From assembly GCA_039519185.1 (NCBI GenBank), contig CM076847.1:81443100-81507099 (forward strand): DNA of 64,000 bases, read 5' to 3'. The position numbers and the translations under genes were made by a program. Below the pieces are notes generated by a model. It ran no database searches. It had not been told where the DNA came from and saw nothing but the letters and a program-made list of their open reading frames with translations. Source of the DNA: Astragalus membranaceus (taxonomy: Eukaryota > Streptophyta > Magnoliopsida > Fabales > Fabaceae). Each line of letters starts with the position of its first letter. Positions within the stretch are counted from its first letter, which is position 1. Below are positions 36,401 to 47,761 of this stretch, piece by piece.

Positions 36401-38145
36401 ATATAAAATGCAATTGTAACCATTGACACTTGATTTTTACTACCATAATTTGGTAATTATCACTGATCTTTTGTTAATCATTGATTAAGTGTTAAGAAAA
36501 GCATTTTTTCTTTTCAAATTTTTCATGTAGAGTAGAAGTTAATTTTCTTAGGATTGCAATTATACACATCACATCGAAAAAAACCATTTTGATTTTAAAA
36601 AGCAGCTATAATTACAGTTTTTTAGTAGCTTCTCATTGTAATATGAAATCTGATATTGATTTTTTCGAATTCTGTTTTTATTTTTCAACAGCTTAAACAA
36701 ACTAAACTTTAATAGTTTTTTTCCTCCCAAAATAGAAGTGATTTTTTCATTAAAACTGGCTAAAACAAACAGACCCTGAGCCTTAACCAAAACTTGTCTA
36801 TATTTCATCATATGCATTTCCACATAGATGGACTATGACGTTTGTCGACGAGCTGGTCAATAAATATGTTTTTGACTGATGTGCTAATTTCACCTCCATT
36901 TTCTATTTCAAGGATAGTTCTTCCCTCCTTTTCCTTATATCTATTTCTTTTCTGTACAATGGGCAGGCTGCTGAGGAGTCAGTCAATGTGTTCTATCATT
37001 ATACATATGAAGGGAGTGTAGACATAGACTCAGTTACAGATCCTGCAATGAAAGCATCCATTTTAGCACAAATTAATCATTTTGGGCAGACACCAAAGCA
37101 ACTGTTTCTCAAGCCTCATGTGAAAAGGCGAACTGACAGAAAGCTTCCTCCGCATCCCCTTAAACATTCCAGTCATCTTGCTCCCCATGAGATTCGCAAA
37201 AGTTCTTCACCTATCACTCAAATTGTTACTTTGAATGATAAAATTCTCATAGCAGGAACTAACATTTTGCTTAAACCAAGAACATATACCAAATATGTTG
37301 CTTGGGGTTTTCCTGATCTTAGCTTGAGATTTTTTAGCTATGAACAAGATAGACTTATTTCAACACATGAAAATTTACATGGAGGAAATCAAATTCAGTG
37401 TGCTAGTGTCAGCCACGATGGTCAGATTCTGGTTACTGGGGCTGATGATGGGCTTGTTAATGTTTGGAGAGTTAGTAAGTTTGGCCCCCGTGCCTTACGG
37501 CGCTTGAAATTGGAGAAGCCACTCTGTGGGCACACAGTCAGAATCACTTGCCTTCAAGTATGCCAGCCTTACATGCTTATTGTGAGTGGATCGGATGATT
37601 GCACAGTTATTGTATGGGATCTCAGCTCCATGGCATTTGTAAGGCAGCTCCCAGAATTCCCAGCACCAGTTTCAGCAATATTTATTAATGACTTGACTGG
37701 AGAGATTGTTACAGCAGCTGGTATTCTTCTGGCAGTTTGGAGTATCAATGGGGATTGCCTGTCAATGATCAACACATCACAACTGCCATCTGATTCTATT
37801 CTCTCAGTTACAAGCAGTGCATTTTCTGATTGGCTGGATACAAAGTGGTATGCAACAGGCCATCAGAGTGGAGCTGTCAAGGTGTGGCAAATGGTTCACT
37901 GCTCTGACCCAGATAGCTCCCTTAGCAAGTCAGGTTCTGGTGGGTTCGGGGGTTTAAATCTTGGTGCAAAAGAACCTGAATACAGATTGATCCTACGCAA
38001 AGTACTCAAGTTCCATAAGCATCCGGTTACTGCTCTTCACCTCTCAACCGATCTGAAACAGTTATTAAGTGGAGATTCAGGAGGACATTTACTTTCCTGG
38101 ACACTACCTGATGAGAGTCTGCGAAGTTCATTAAATCTGGGGTGA
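21472..38145 (+). CDS. SPI: SPIRRIG-type BEACH domain protein, 19 coding exons
   Basis: Exons: 21472-21626, 22185-22254, 22355-22440, 23236-23371, 23463-23519, 23869-24048, 24344-24535, 24667-24732, 25865-25979, 26145-27304, 27518-28217, 28288-28390, 28492-29603, 29695-31345, 31467-34517, 34806-35114, 35466-35772, 35871-36017, 36967-38145. All junctions are GT-AG and keep one frame, giving 10776 bases (3591 codons plus TGA), close to the roughly 3600 residues of Arabidopsis SPIRRIG. The N-terminus MKWVNLLKDFKEKVGLTQ is characteristic of that family. Domains in order: armadillo-like helices; a concanavalin-like lectin segment near residues 1076-1270 (AAGYSFVCWFQF...EGRWHHLAVIHSK); a PH-BEACH domain near 2764-2945; the BEACH domain near 2965-3250 (QYLMHLNTLAGRGYSDLTQY, HYGSHYSSAGIVLFYLLRLP); and C-terminal WD40 repeats from about 3342. 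In Arabidopsis, SPIRRIG acts in membrane trafficking, mRNA-body biology and trichome/root-hair shape; transfer to this gene is by homology. It could be the SPIRRIG paralogue BCHA2 instead. No break was seen. Confidence 0.95.
23611..23743. repeat. 68-bp tandem duplication in intron 5
   Basis: Two adjacent units starting GAAGTCTCTATTTAATTTAT (23611-23678 and 23679-23743) differ at about one base. They lie wholly inside the intron between exons 5 and 6 and do not touch the splice sites. Confidence 0.95.
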
Positions 38146-39362
38146 AATCGGTAAATGATGTTTAGTTATGCTGACATCGGCTCCTGGGCAGCCTTCAATT
38201 GTTGAATCCTAACATTGGTATGTGATTGATCTTAATTGTTCAAAGACGGATTCATGTTCCTAATTAGTGACAATTGCAAAAGAATGCTGGTTGGATTGAG
38301 ACAGTGCAAAAAAGTTTGACACAGAAAAGATGAGAGACCACACAACATAATACAGCACGTAGAGGCTAACGAGCTATATGCGAGAAGAACGCCATGTGTT
38401 TACTTGGTAGGTGAAGCACCCGTGAAGAAAGCTGGATGCTAGGTGATAAAGAAGAAAGCAAATGTTGCCTGCAGTCTTGTATTTTTGGTGACTGGCGGAG
38501 AATATCTTGATTTTGCCACAGAAATTCTTCTGTTCTTTCTTGATGTAAATATGTGAAGCAGATTGTAGTGTGTATTTAAGTTGTATAGTAAAAAGGCTAG
38601 TCGTTAAGTGGAATGTGATTGAAATGATAGGCCCTATGAGAGAGGTATGGTTAAGGGACAGCTGGTGGGATGAGTGTATTCTTTTCTCGGAAATTCTTTT
38701 TCCATAGTGACATTGGGGCATTTATTTTAATGAGCCCCTGAAAGTAAAGAAAGAAACTAAAGAGGTCATTTCCTGTGATTTGTGCGTTGTTTGGATATTT
38801 CCTCCTCGTTTGGTTATTTGCTTGTTTTTCATTTAGCTGACAACATAAAATTTATTAAACGAGGGTACTCGTAGTCGTAACTAACAAGCGTTTGTCTAGC
38901 GGTAATTGATTTTGGATCATATATCAAAATCTCGATTTTGGGTGGGAGAGAACCACGTAGATCCACAAAGTCTAGTAAACATGTGGCCAATCTTATACCT
39001 CAGTGTAGATTAGTCGTCAGTAAAATCAGTGGATACAACACTCCAATAATATAGTAACAAAAAACAAACAAGGGTACTCGTACTAGAATGGGTTTTTCAT
39101 TCTGTGTTTGCAGGAAAACAATTTTTTTTGGTTAATTGCTTGTTGCCTCAAGTGTTTGTATTTTTTATTATATGAGAAATAATTCAATAGGGACCATGGA
39201 TCGAACCATAAATAATTGTTTGTGTAGCGAAATATAAATAGGTCTTATTTGATTAGTAAGTCTGGTGTCCACTTTTCTTTTAAATTTAACCCTTATTTAG
39301 TAACTGTAATATTAAATTAAAATTTAATTTACATTAAGTAACCTAATTGTGAATGCTAAAAC
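38146..39362 (+). other. 3' UTR of the SPIRRIG-like gene and intergenic DNA
   Basis: The first several hundred bases after the TGA stop are probably 3' UTR. No unambiguous AATAAA is placed, so the end is unknown. From about 38870 the text (GCGTTTGTCTAGCGGTAATT and following) looks like a dispersed non-coding repeat. No further gene is visible. Confidence 0.45.
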
Positions 39363-39627
39363 TATTGAATATGTTTGTAAGTCAATTGCTCTTAGTATTG
39401 TTAGGTGTAACTAGTAAAACATCCAATGGGCCAATAAGTGGCCCAGTAGAAATATAGGCCCAATACGGGCGCTGCATCTTTGTATATATACACCTTCGAC
39501 TCCTTGTAATAAACAGAATCTTTCGATACAGTTTTGAATTACGCTTTAATTGCCTTGCCCAGTTTTTTCCCTCTCTTTTCTGCGTTTTCTATTCTTTTCC
39601 TTCTCCATGCGCAACTCTCCCCCAACA
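39363..39627 (+). repeat. copia 5' LTR
   Basis: The 265-bp LTR contains a TATA-like TGTATATATACACC at 39481-39494 and a polyadenylation-type AATAAA at 39508-39513, in the order expected for U3 and R. It ends CCCCCAACA. Confidence 0.9.
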
Positions 39628-39668
39628 AATTGGTATAACAGAGCTATAAAGATCCTTCAAGATTCATC

Positions 39669-42600
39669 ATGGCGATGCGAGACAATAGTGGCGGAGGAAT
39701 TCCGACGAACCTCCCTATCTTTAATGGAAAATATTATGACCGATGGTGTGCGCAGATGAAAGTCTTGTTTGTTTTCAAGATGTACTTGATATCGTGAATG
39801 ATGGTGTTCCACCATTGGCAGCAAACGCCACTGAAGCGGTGAGGAGCAACCACCATGCACTGAGAAAGAAAGATGGAAAAGGGCTGTTCTTGATTCATCA
39901 AAGTGTTGATTCAAACATTCTGAACCTGATCATTGATTGTGATTCAGCAAAAGAAGCATGGGATATCCTCAAGAATGCATATGGAGGTGCGGATAGACTG
40001 AAGAAGATACACCTGCAGTCTCTCAGGAAGCAATACGAGGCATTGGGGATGAAAGATGGAGAATCAATTGGTGAATTCATTACGAGGTTAGTAGCTCTAA
40101 CTATTCAAATGAAAGGCAATGGTAAGACTGTATCTGAAACAAGTAAAGTAGAAAAAGTGCTTAGATCCTTAACTCCAGAATTCGACTATGTTGTAACTGT
40201 CATCGAAGAATCCAAGAACATAGATGAACTTCAAGGCTCCTTAGAGGCTCATGAATTGAGAATTAGGCAGAGAAGTTCAGAGAAAGAGACTGAACAAGCC
40301 GTACTATCACACTCCTCTAAGAAAAATTGGAAGGCAGGCAACAAGAATGAAAAAGGAAACTGGAAGGGTAAAGAAAAGGGATCCGGCAGCAAGAAAGAAG
40401 AACAAGGAAGTTTCGACAAGGAGGAGCAAGATCTGTCGAAGGTGCAGTGCTATAACTGTCAGCAATTTGGGCATTATAGGAACAAATGTAAGAACAAGAA
40501 GGTTCCTAGGAATAAAGATGCTGAAGCCAAATTTGCAAGTGATGGAGGCACGGACTCTGATTCTAACTCAGAAGGATTAATGCTAATGGCAGTCATAGAT
40601 GATGAGATTGAAGACACTCATCTCAATGTAACAGTTGCTGAAAGTAGTGAGCAAAACAGGGGGAACACTAGTGAAAGTGGAAACACTTGTGATGCTCAAA
40701 ATACTTGTGCAATGTATGTGTGGCAGGGCAGTGGTGACACTGGTGATGCCTCCAACATGGCCAGCAACAATGATGAAGAATTATCCTTCATGACAGCTAC
40801 TGACACAGAATTGTTGTTGCTGAAGGCAGGCACAAATGAGATCGAAGAAAAATCTGTCGAATGGTATCTCGACACAGGATGCTCAAACCACATGTGCTGC
40901 CATAAGGAGTGGTTTGTCGAACTGAAGCAAATAACTAAAAGAATCATATTTGCAGACAACAGCAGAGTCACTGCAGAAGGAATTGGTACCATAAAGTTTT
41001 TGTCGAAAGATGGAAAGTGGTGCTACATTCAGGAAGTGTTCTATGTACCAAAGATGAGGAACAATCTGCTAAGTTTTGGGCAGATGATTGAGAAGAAATT
41101 CTCTGTCGAAATGGATGATAACAGTCTCAGCTTGTTTGATTTAAACAAGAGGCTGATCCTGAAGGTGCCAATGCAAAGTAACAGAACATTCAAGGTCGAA
41201 TTGCAAGTAGTCGAAGAGCAATGCCTCACAACCACTGCCGATGATGAGAACTGGAAGTGGCACAGAAGATTTGGCCACCTAAACTTCAAGAGCTTGAGAC
41301 AACTACATGAGAAGAAGATGGTCCATGGGTTGCCAGCAGTAAAGATGCCTGGTGAAGTATGTGATAGTTGCTGCAAGTCGAAGCAACCAAAAAACTCCTT
41401 CAAATCAGAGGTGCCGGGCATAGCAAAGAAAAAGTTAGAGGTGATATTTTCTGATATTTGTGGTCCCTTTGAGGTTAATTCATTAGGATGGAACAATTAC
41501 TTTGTCACATTCATTGATGAGTACACCAGAATGACATGGGTGTACCTGATCAATAAGAAGAGTGAAGTACTTGGAGCATTCAGAAACTTCAAGGTGATGA
41601 TTGAAAAGCAAAGTGAGTGTGCAATCAAAATTCTTAGAACAGATGGAGGTGGTGAGTACAACTCACATGAATTTGCAAAATTCTGTGAAAATGAAGACAT
41701 AGTACATGAAGTCACTTCACCGTACACACCTCAGCATAATGGAACAGCTGAGAGGAAAAATAGAACCATCATCGACATGGTGAGAAGTATGATGAAGGAA
41801 AAGAAGCTACCTCACAGTTTATGGGGAGAACTAGTAGCCACAGCAGTATACATTCTGAACAAGTGCCCCACAAAGAGATTGATTGGGAAGACACCTGGAG
41901 AAGTTTGGCTAGGAAGGAAGCCAAGTGTCAAGCATCTCAGAATAATTGGCTCATTATGTTACAGTCCCTGAGCAACTAAGAAAGAAGCTGGATGATAGAG
42001 CACAACAAATGATCCTTGTTGGTTATCATTCGACAGGAGCATATAAACTGTATGACCCTGTGCAGAAGAAAATAGTGAAGAGCGGAGATGTCATAGTAGA
42101 TGAGTCGAAAAAGTGGAACTGGGATACTCAGAATGAAGAAGGCTGTGAAAGAACTACAGTACTGTACTTTGATGAAGTTCAGGATCTAGAGGATCAGAAT
42201 GTAGCTACTTAAACTGCAGAACCTGTTACTGTCGAACCTATCAGATGGTCATAGAGGGAAAGGCAGAGATCAGTAAGGCTAGAAGGATTCGACACATTCC
42301 CAGATTCTACTATTACAGCAGAAGGAGACCTGACTCACTTTGCACTAATGGCTGAAGCAGAACCAGTGAGCCTGGAGCAAGCTCTTAATCACAAACAGTG
42401 GAAGGAAGCTATGATTGATGAGCTGAAGTCAATAGAGAAAAATAGCACATGGAAGTTAGTCGAACTTCCAAAGCAAAAGAAGGCAATAGGTGTGAAATGG
42501 GTCTACAAGACCAAAGTCAAACCCAATGGAGAAGTGGCCAAGTATAAGGCCAGATTAGTAGCTAAAGGTTTCCTGCAGAAGCCTAGGTTGGATTTCAATG

Positions 42601-43890
42601 AAGTCTTTGCCCCTGTAGCCAGGATCGAGACCATAAGACTGGTAGTGGCATTGGCAAGTCATAGAGGCTGGCCCCTACAACAACTTGATGTAAAATCAGC
42701 ATTTCTCAATGGACCTTTGGAGGAGGAAGTCTATGTTTGCCAACCACCTGGATTTGAATTAAAGGGATAAGAAGACAAGGTACTCAAGCTTGAGAAGGCT
42801 CTATATGGACTTAAGCAAGCCCCAAGGGCATGGAACAAGAGAATTGATGTATTTCTCTTGGCTCAAAAATTCACTAGATGCACCAATGAACATGGTGTGT
42901 TTGTTAAGAAGAATGGAACTGAAACTCAATTGCTGTTGTGCCTGTATGTAGATGATCTACTAGTAACTGGCAGCAATGTGATTGAAGTCGACCCTTTTAA
43001 GAGGGTGATGATGTCTGAATTCGAAATGAGTGGTCTAAGACATCTATCATATTTCTTAGGAATGCAATTTGTGAAGACAAGCAAGGGAATATTTCTGCAT
43101 CAGTCGAAATATGCAGCAGATATCCTGAACAGATTCGACATGACCAATTGTAAGTCAGTTTCGACGCCAACTAACATAAGCAGCAAGCTGTCGAAAGATG
43201 ATACAGAGAGTGAAGTAGATGCCACCCTCTACAAACAGATTGTTGGTTCCCTTAGGTACCTCTGCAACACTCGACCTGACATTATGTTTAGTGTTGGAAT
43301 GATCAGCAGATTCATGGAGAAGCCAAGAACCTCCCATCTAATAGCTGCAAAAAGAGTGCTTAGGTACATAAAGGGAACTCAAAGTCAGGGTATTCTATTC
43401 CCTAGTAAGACTGAGTCGAATGCTACCGCTGAAGTGTTTGGTTACACTGATTCCGACTGGCGTGGAGACAAGAGTGATCGAAAGAGCACAAGTGGCTATG
43501 TCTTCATCTATGGAACAACACCCATCTCATGGTGCACGAAGAAGCAAAGCATAGTAGCTTTGTCCTCCTGCGAAGCAGAGTATGTGGCTGCTTCATTTGC
43601 AGCATGTCAAGCATCATGGCTAAGCATGCTATTGGCTGAAACTGGCCTGCACAAAATTACAGCAATGAAGTTGCTGATCGACAACAAGTCTGCGATAGAT
43701 CTGGCCAAGAATCCTGTCGCTCATGGTAGGTCGAAGTATATAGAGACCAGATATCACTTCCTGCATGATCAAGTCAACAATGAGAAGCTGAACCTGCAAT
43801 ATTGCTGCTCAGAACTTTAAGTAGCTGATGCAATGGCCAAGCCATTGCAAAAAGGGAAGATTTGAAGAACTAAGAACAATGCTTGGGATG
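39669..43890 (+). pseudogene. copia gag-pol polyprotein, broken
   Basis: The start at 39669 reads MAMRDNSGGGIPTNLPIFNG. A frameshift near 39770 moves to the main frame. Visible domains are a gag with zinc knuckle CYNCQQFGHYRNKC (about 40449), a protease WYLDTGCSNHM (40862), a pre-integrase HRRFGHLNFKSLRQ, an integrase core (SDICGPF, RTDGGGEYNS, TPQHNGTAERKNR), a reverse transcriptase with LYVDDLLVTG (about 42943) and an RNase H ending RSKYIETRYHFLHDQV. Breaks are a frameshift near 41958 and in-frame stops at 42210 (TAA), 42252 (TAG), 42768 (TAA) and 43818 (TAA), plus a final shift near 43858. A working copy would make particles, copy its RNA to DNA and integrate it; this one cannot make the full polyprotein. 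Confidence 0.92.
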
Positions 43891-43921
43891 ATGCCACTTA
43901 GCAATGTGAATTAAGAGGGAA

Positions 43922-44194
43922 TATTGAATATGTTTTGTAATTCAATTGCTCTTAGTATTGTTAGGTGTAACTAGTAAAACATCCAATGGGCCAATATGTG
44001 GCCCAGTCGAAATAAATGCCCAATATGGGCGCTGCATCTTTGTATATAACTATATATACACCTTCGACTCCTTGTAATAAACAGAATCTTTCGATACAGT
44101 TTTGAATTACGCTTTAATTGCCTTGCCCAGTTTTTCCCTCCCTTTTCTGCGTTTTCTATTCTTTTCATTCTCCCTGCACAACTCTCCTCCAACA
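43922..44194 (+). repeat. copia 3' LTR
   Basis: The 273-bp partner of 39363-39627 has an extra ACTATATA near its TATA region. It starts TATTGAATATG after the purine tract and ends CTCCAACA. Confidence 0.9.
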
Positions 44195-45230
44195 AAAATA
44201 TGGTAAAACGTTGCTCTCCAATGCGTACAACATTACACCTCAAATTGAAAAAATTATTCTCAAATTTTTTGTCAAGTCTTACCGATTACTCTATCGAGAG
44301 AATAGATATACTCTAAAAGATTTTTTTTTTGACAAAGAAAATGATCTTGGTTCTGAGCAAGGTCTCATAACTCTCACCAAACACAGCTAATGGAAAGGAT
44401 CAAAACAGAGGCCTTTCAATCTAAACCATAAAGATTTAAAAAAATAGGATAAGTACTTCGGAAAACAAGACACTTATAATAAATTGAAAGGATTTAACAA
44501 AACAGATGTACAAACAAACAGAAAATCAGGACTCTAATCCTTAATGTCAACAAGGAATGTCAAATCATCGTCCAAGCAGATGGCAAAACCAATTCATATA
44601 AGCCTAGATCAAATAAGTAGTTGTCAAAGCTAAATTCTTAACAATTCATTATACTAAACATGAATCAGAATCAACATGAATCAGAATCAGGATGACTCGT
44701 AGGGTAAGGTACCAATAGAACGAGACCATTCCACTTAACAGACATAGAACTTATAATAACATATCAAATTAGGCCGCATCTCCATCGAGAAAATTATTCA
44801 ACTTTTCAATGTTCCTAAGAACAAATTGAATATGTCTAGGCACAATTTGAATATTGTATGTTTTAGAAATCTAAACCAAGAGAATAATTTAAGTTTAATC
44901 ATGAATGAGTTCAAAATGAACATGAATTTAACGGTGTACGCGTTATCTAACTTAATGAATTAAGTTGTTATGAAAAAAACACAAATAACCAACTTGTGAC
45001 AAATAAATAACTTAAAAGACTTCTGATGTAATTTTGTCTAAATTATAAGAGTAATGGTTCAGATGGAAAAGAAGTGATTTTTGCAATTCAGTTCAAAATA
45101 AAATTGTAATTCTCGGTGACAGCTCAGAATTTATATTGATGAAAATTGTAGTTTTGCTCAAATCCAAAAGTTGGGAGAAAACAATTCAGAAAAAATTGTT
45201 TTTTGAATTAGTTTGTGGGTTTGCAGGTTT
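44195..45230. other. intergenic, no gene seen
   Basis: AT-rich sequence with short internal duplications (ATGAATCAGAATCA twice near 44660-44690). No coding or RNA feature is recognised. Confidence 0.4.
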
Positions 45231-45242
45231 GAGATCATAAAC

Positions 45243-46430
45243 AGCGCCGCCGCTGCGGTGTGGGGGGGGGGGGGGGGGGGGTCCCTCCCCGGTTTCTTCC
45301 CCTCTCCTCTCAGGTGCTCCTTCTCCTCTGATCTGTGCTTCTTTTGGATCTGTTGAATATGTTGTTAAGCGATTTGGATCTCTTCGCGATCTGGATTTGG
45401 AGAAGTTCTTGCGCCGTCGCCGTTTCGTGTTCGACTTCGGTTGTTCCGGTGGCTGTAAATTAATAAAAATGGGTTGGGCGCTGCTTGGGTTGGAACCGCC
45501 GTTGGGGGGCTCCCTTTCATTGGATCTGATCTCCTCTGTGACGTCCACGACCTCTCCCCCGAGGCGTTGCTGGTCGGATCTCACTGTTGGTGGATCTGCG
45601 CGCTTTTGGAGGTACTATGAAGTGCTTCTGTTCGCGGTGGTTTGTGGCTCTGTTTGCGCAGGGGTTGTTTCGGATGCGGTGTTTTTTGCGGTGTTTCGCG
45701 GTGGTTCACGGTGGTTTGTCTGATGTTCGCAATGGTGGCTGTCATTTCGGACTTTGGACCGCAGTCACGCCTCCTCTCCGTTTGTCGTGGGCACTTCTCC
45801 CTGTCGCTCACGGTTTTGCTTGATTGTGCCACGGTGTTGGCCGGGGGCGCAAGGCCGCGGTGGTGGTTGGTGGCTCGGCTACCTCGATCAAGCTAGGTGT
45901 TGTCGCGGTGTTGGCCGGTAGCACGACTTCGCGATGGTGGTTGGAGTCACGGCGCCGGATGTCTGGGGGTGTGCTGTCGGTGGGTGCTGATTCGATAGTT
46001 TGTACCTTGTCGGACGCCAGATTGCAGTTTGCAGATCGCCGGGCTCCTCCCCCTTTGCCTTCTGCTTCTTTGCCCCCTCCCAATCGTCTCCGGGCCTCCA
46101 CCTCTAACCTCGATACTTTGTGATGTGCTTAATGTGAGGATAGCGAGGTGATGCAGGCTGTTGTGGTTTGGAGTGTGAGTTCAGGAGGTGGTGGGTGGAG
46201 GTTGTGTGGGGACTCTCAGGTGTTGCCCTGCCTCCTTTCGGGTTTTCTGTTCGCCTTAGAATTTCTTCCATTAGAGTTCTATGGTTGTTTATTTTAGAGG
46301 CCTTGTTGGGCATTCTATTATTGTCCTTATTACCAAGGGTTTTGGTCTAGTCCCCCCTTGTGCTTTTTATATCTCTCTTTATTTTATTAATAAATTCGGG
46401 CTGACTGCCTGTTTGATTAAAAAAAAAAAA
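45243..46430 (+). mobile_element. LINE-type retroposon, no intact ORF
   Basis: A 1188-bp GC-rich insert is flanked by a perfect 12-bp target duplication GAGATCATAAAC (45231-45242 and 46431-46442) and ends in a 12-base poly-A tail (46419-46430) preceded by GGGCTGACTGCCTGTTTG. These are the marks of LINE-mediated insertion. It starts AGCGCCGCCGCTGCGG and has a run of 20 G at 45262-45281. Several overlapping open frames exist because of GC content, but none shows endonuclease or RT motifs. I read it as an internally deleted LINE (5' plus 3' UTR) or a large non-autonomous retroposon. Confidence 0.8.
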
Positions 46431-46448
46431 GAGATCATAAACCTTTTA

Positions 46449-47579
46449 GGGATTTTTTTTATACCCCCATCACATTTCATATACCCCCACATAATTTCTA
46501 AAACCCGAAAATACCCCTGCCCAACTAAAATTCACTCGGATTTAAGGTAAATCCGTTTTGTTATTTTTTCAAATTGGATTTATCTACCCAATAGGTAAAT
46601 CCGACTTTAAAAATAACAAAGCGGATTTACCTCAGATGGGGGTACATCCGCTTTGTTATTTTTAAAATCGGATTTACCTAGTGGGTAGATAAATCTGATT
46701 TCCCTAAAAAAAGAAATTCGGATTTACCCCACCTAAGGTAAATCCGATTTTGTTATTAAAAATAATTGTTTTATATTTAGATTTTTAAAAAAGGTTATAA
46801 AAATGCTACTAAAAATCTGTTAAAGAGTCAAAACTAATCCAAAAATTATAAAAACACCACTAAAAATCTAATAAAACCAAAATAAGGTTATGCAAATTTT
46901 TTTAGATTTTTTGGAAATTCTGAAAAATTTAAAAAATTAATAAAAAATAGTAAACGATGGAATTTGGGATTTTGAGCTCCCCTATCCTGAAAGAAGTTTC
47001 ATCTAGAGGATTTTTGATCCTTGATTTTTTCCGGATTTAATGGCTGCGGTTTCATTACAATTTGAGTAGGTTGCCCGAAAACCGATTTTTTAGCCTAAAT
47101 TATTCGCTCGACGTACAACATCACCACGTGTTAACGAACTACACACTAAACAGAACCAAAAGACGGTCGAAATTCGTACCTAATTTTTTAACTGATTTAT
47201 TTATTTATTAATTAGGTTAACAAAGCGGATTTACCTTAAGTGGGGGTAAATCCGATTTTGTTATTTAAAAGCGGATATACCCCCATATAAGGTAAATCCT
47301 CTTTTAAAAATAACAAAATCGGATTTACCCCCACCTAAGGTAAATCCGCTTTGTTATTTTTAAAAGCGGATCTACCCCTTCTTAGATAAATCCGTTTTTA
47401 ATTTTTTAAATTTTTTAGTGGAAATCGGATTTACCTCATAGATACATAAATCCGATTTCCAAAAAAAAATTGAAATCAGGATACGTTCGGGTTTTTTAAA
47501 TTTTGTGAAGGGCAATTGCGTCTTTTCGCAGGGTCGATGGGGTAGATTGTCATCTGATGGGGGTACAAAAAAAAATCCC
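46449..47579. mobile_element. Mutator-type non-autonomous TIR element
   Basis: The ends GGGATTTTTTTTATACCCCC and the complement of GGGGGTACAAAAAAAAATCCC are terminal inverted repeats. They are flanked by a 9-bp target duplication with one mismatch (AACCTTTTA at 46440-46448, AACCTGTTA at 47580-47588). Subterminal regions repeat GGTAAATCCG and CGGATTTACC in both orientations more than a dozen times (46540-46750 and 47220-47450). No transposase is encoded. The 9-bp duplication supports Mutator. Confidence 0.8.
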
Positions 47580-47761
47580 AACCTGTTATTCAAACCAAAC
47601 TACTTCGAGTATGAACGAATTGGTTCGGGCTGGACCCAAACTTGAACGGGTCGATTCGGAACTGTGAACACCCGTATCGAAATTGCTGAATTTATTGAGT
47701 GTTGTAAAAAGAAGGAAAAATGTTTTCTAAGTGAATTTGAATAATGAAAATAGTTCATATG

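Larger units (their letters stand above)
39363..44194 (+). mobile_element. Ty1/copia LTR retrotransposon, decayed
   Basis: LTRs at 39363-39627 and 43922-44194 bracket a copia-order polyprotein (gag, protease, integrase, RT, RNase H). A primer binding site related to initiator tRNA-Met (TTGGTATAACAGAGC, 39630-39644) follows the 5' LTR, and a purine tract TTAAGAGGGAA precedes the 3' LTR. The flanks AAAAC and AAAAT match at four of five bases as a target duplication. The LTRs start TATTG, not TGTTG, and differ at about a dozen sites plus an 8-bp indel. With the stops and frameshifts in the polyprotein, this indicates an old, inactive copy. Confidence 0.95.

Noticed and set aside
45397..46350. 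Several GC-rich overlapping frames as host genes
   Set aside because: They lie wholly inside the LINE-type insert, have no conserved motifs, and occur on both strands as expected from high GC content.
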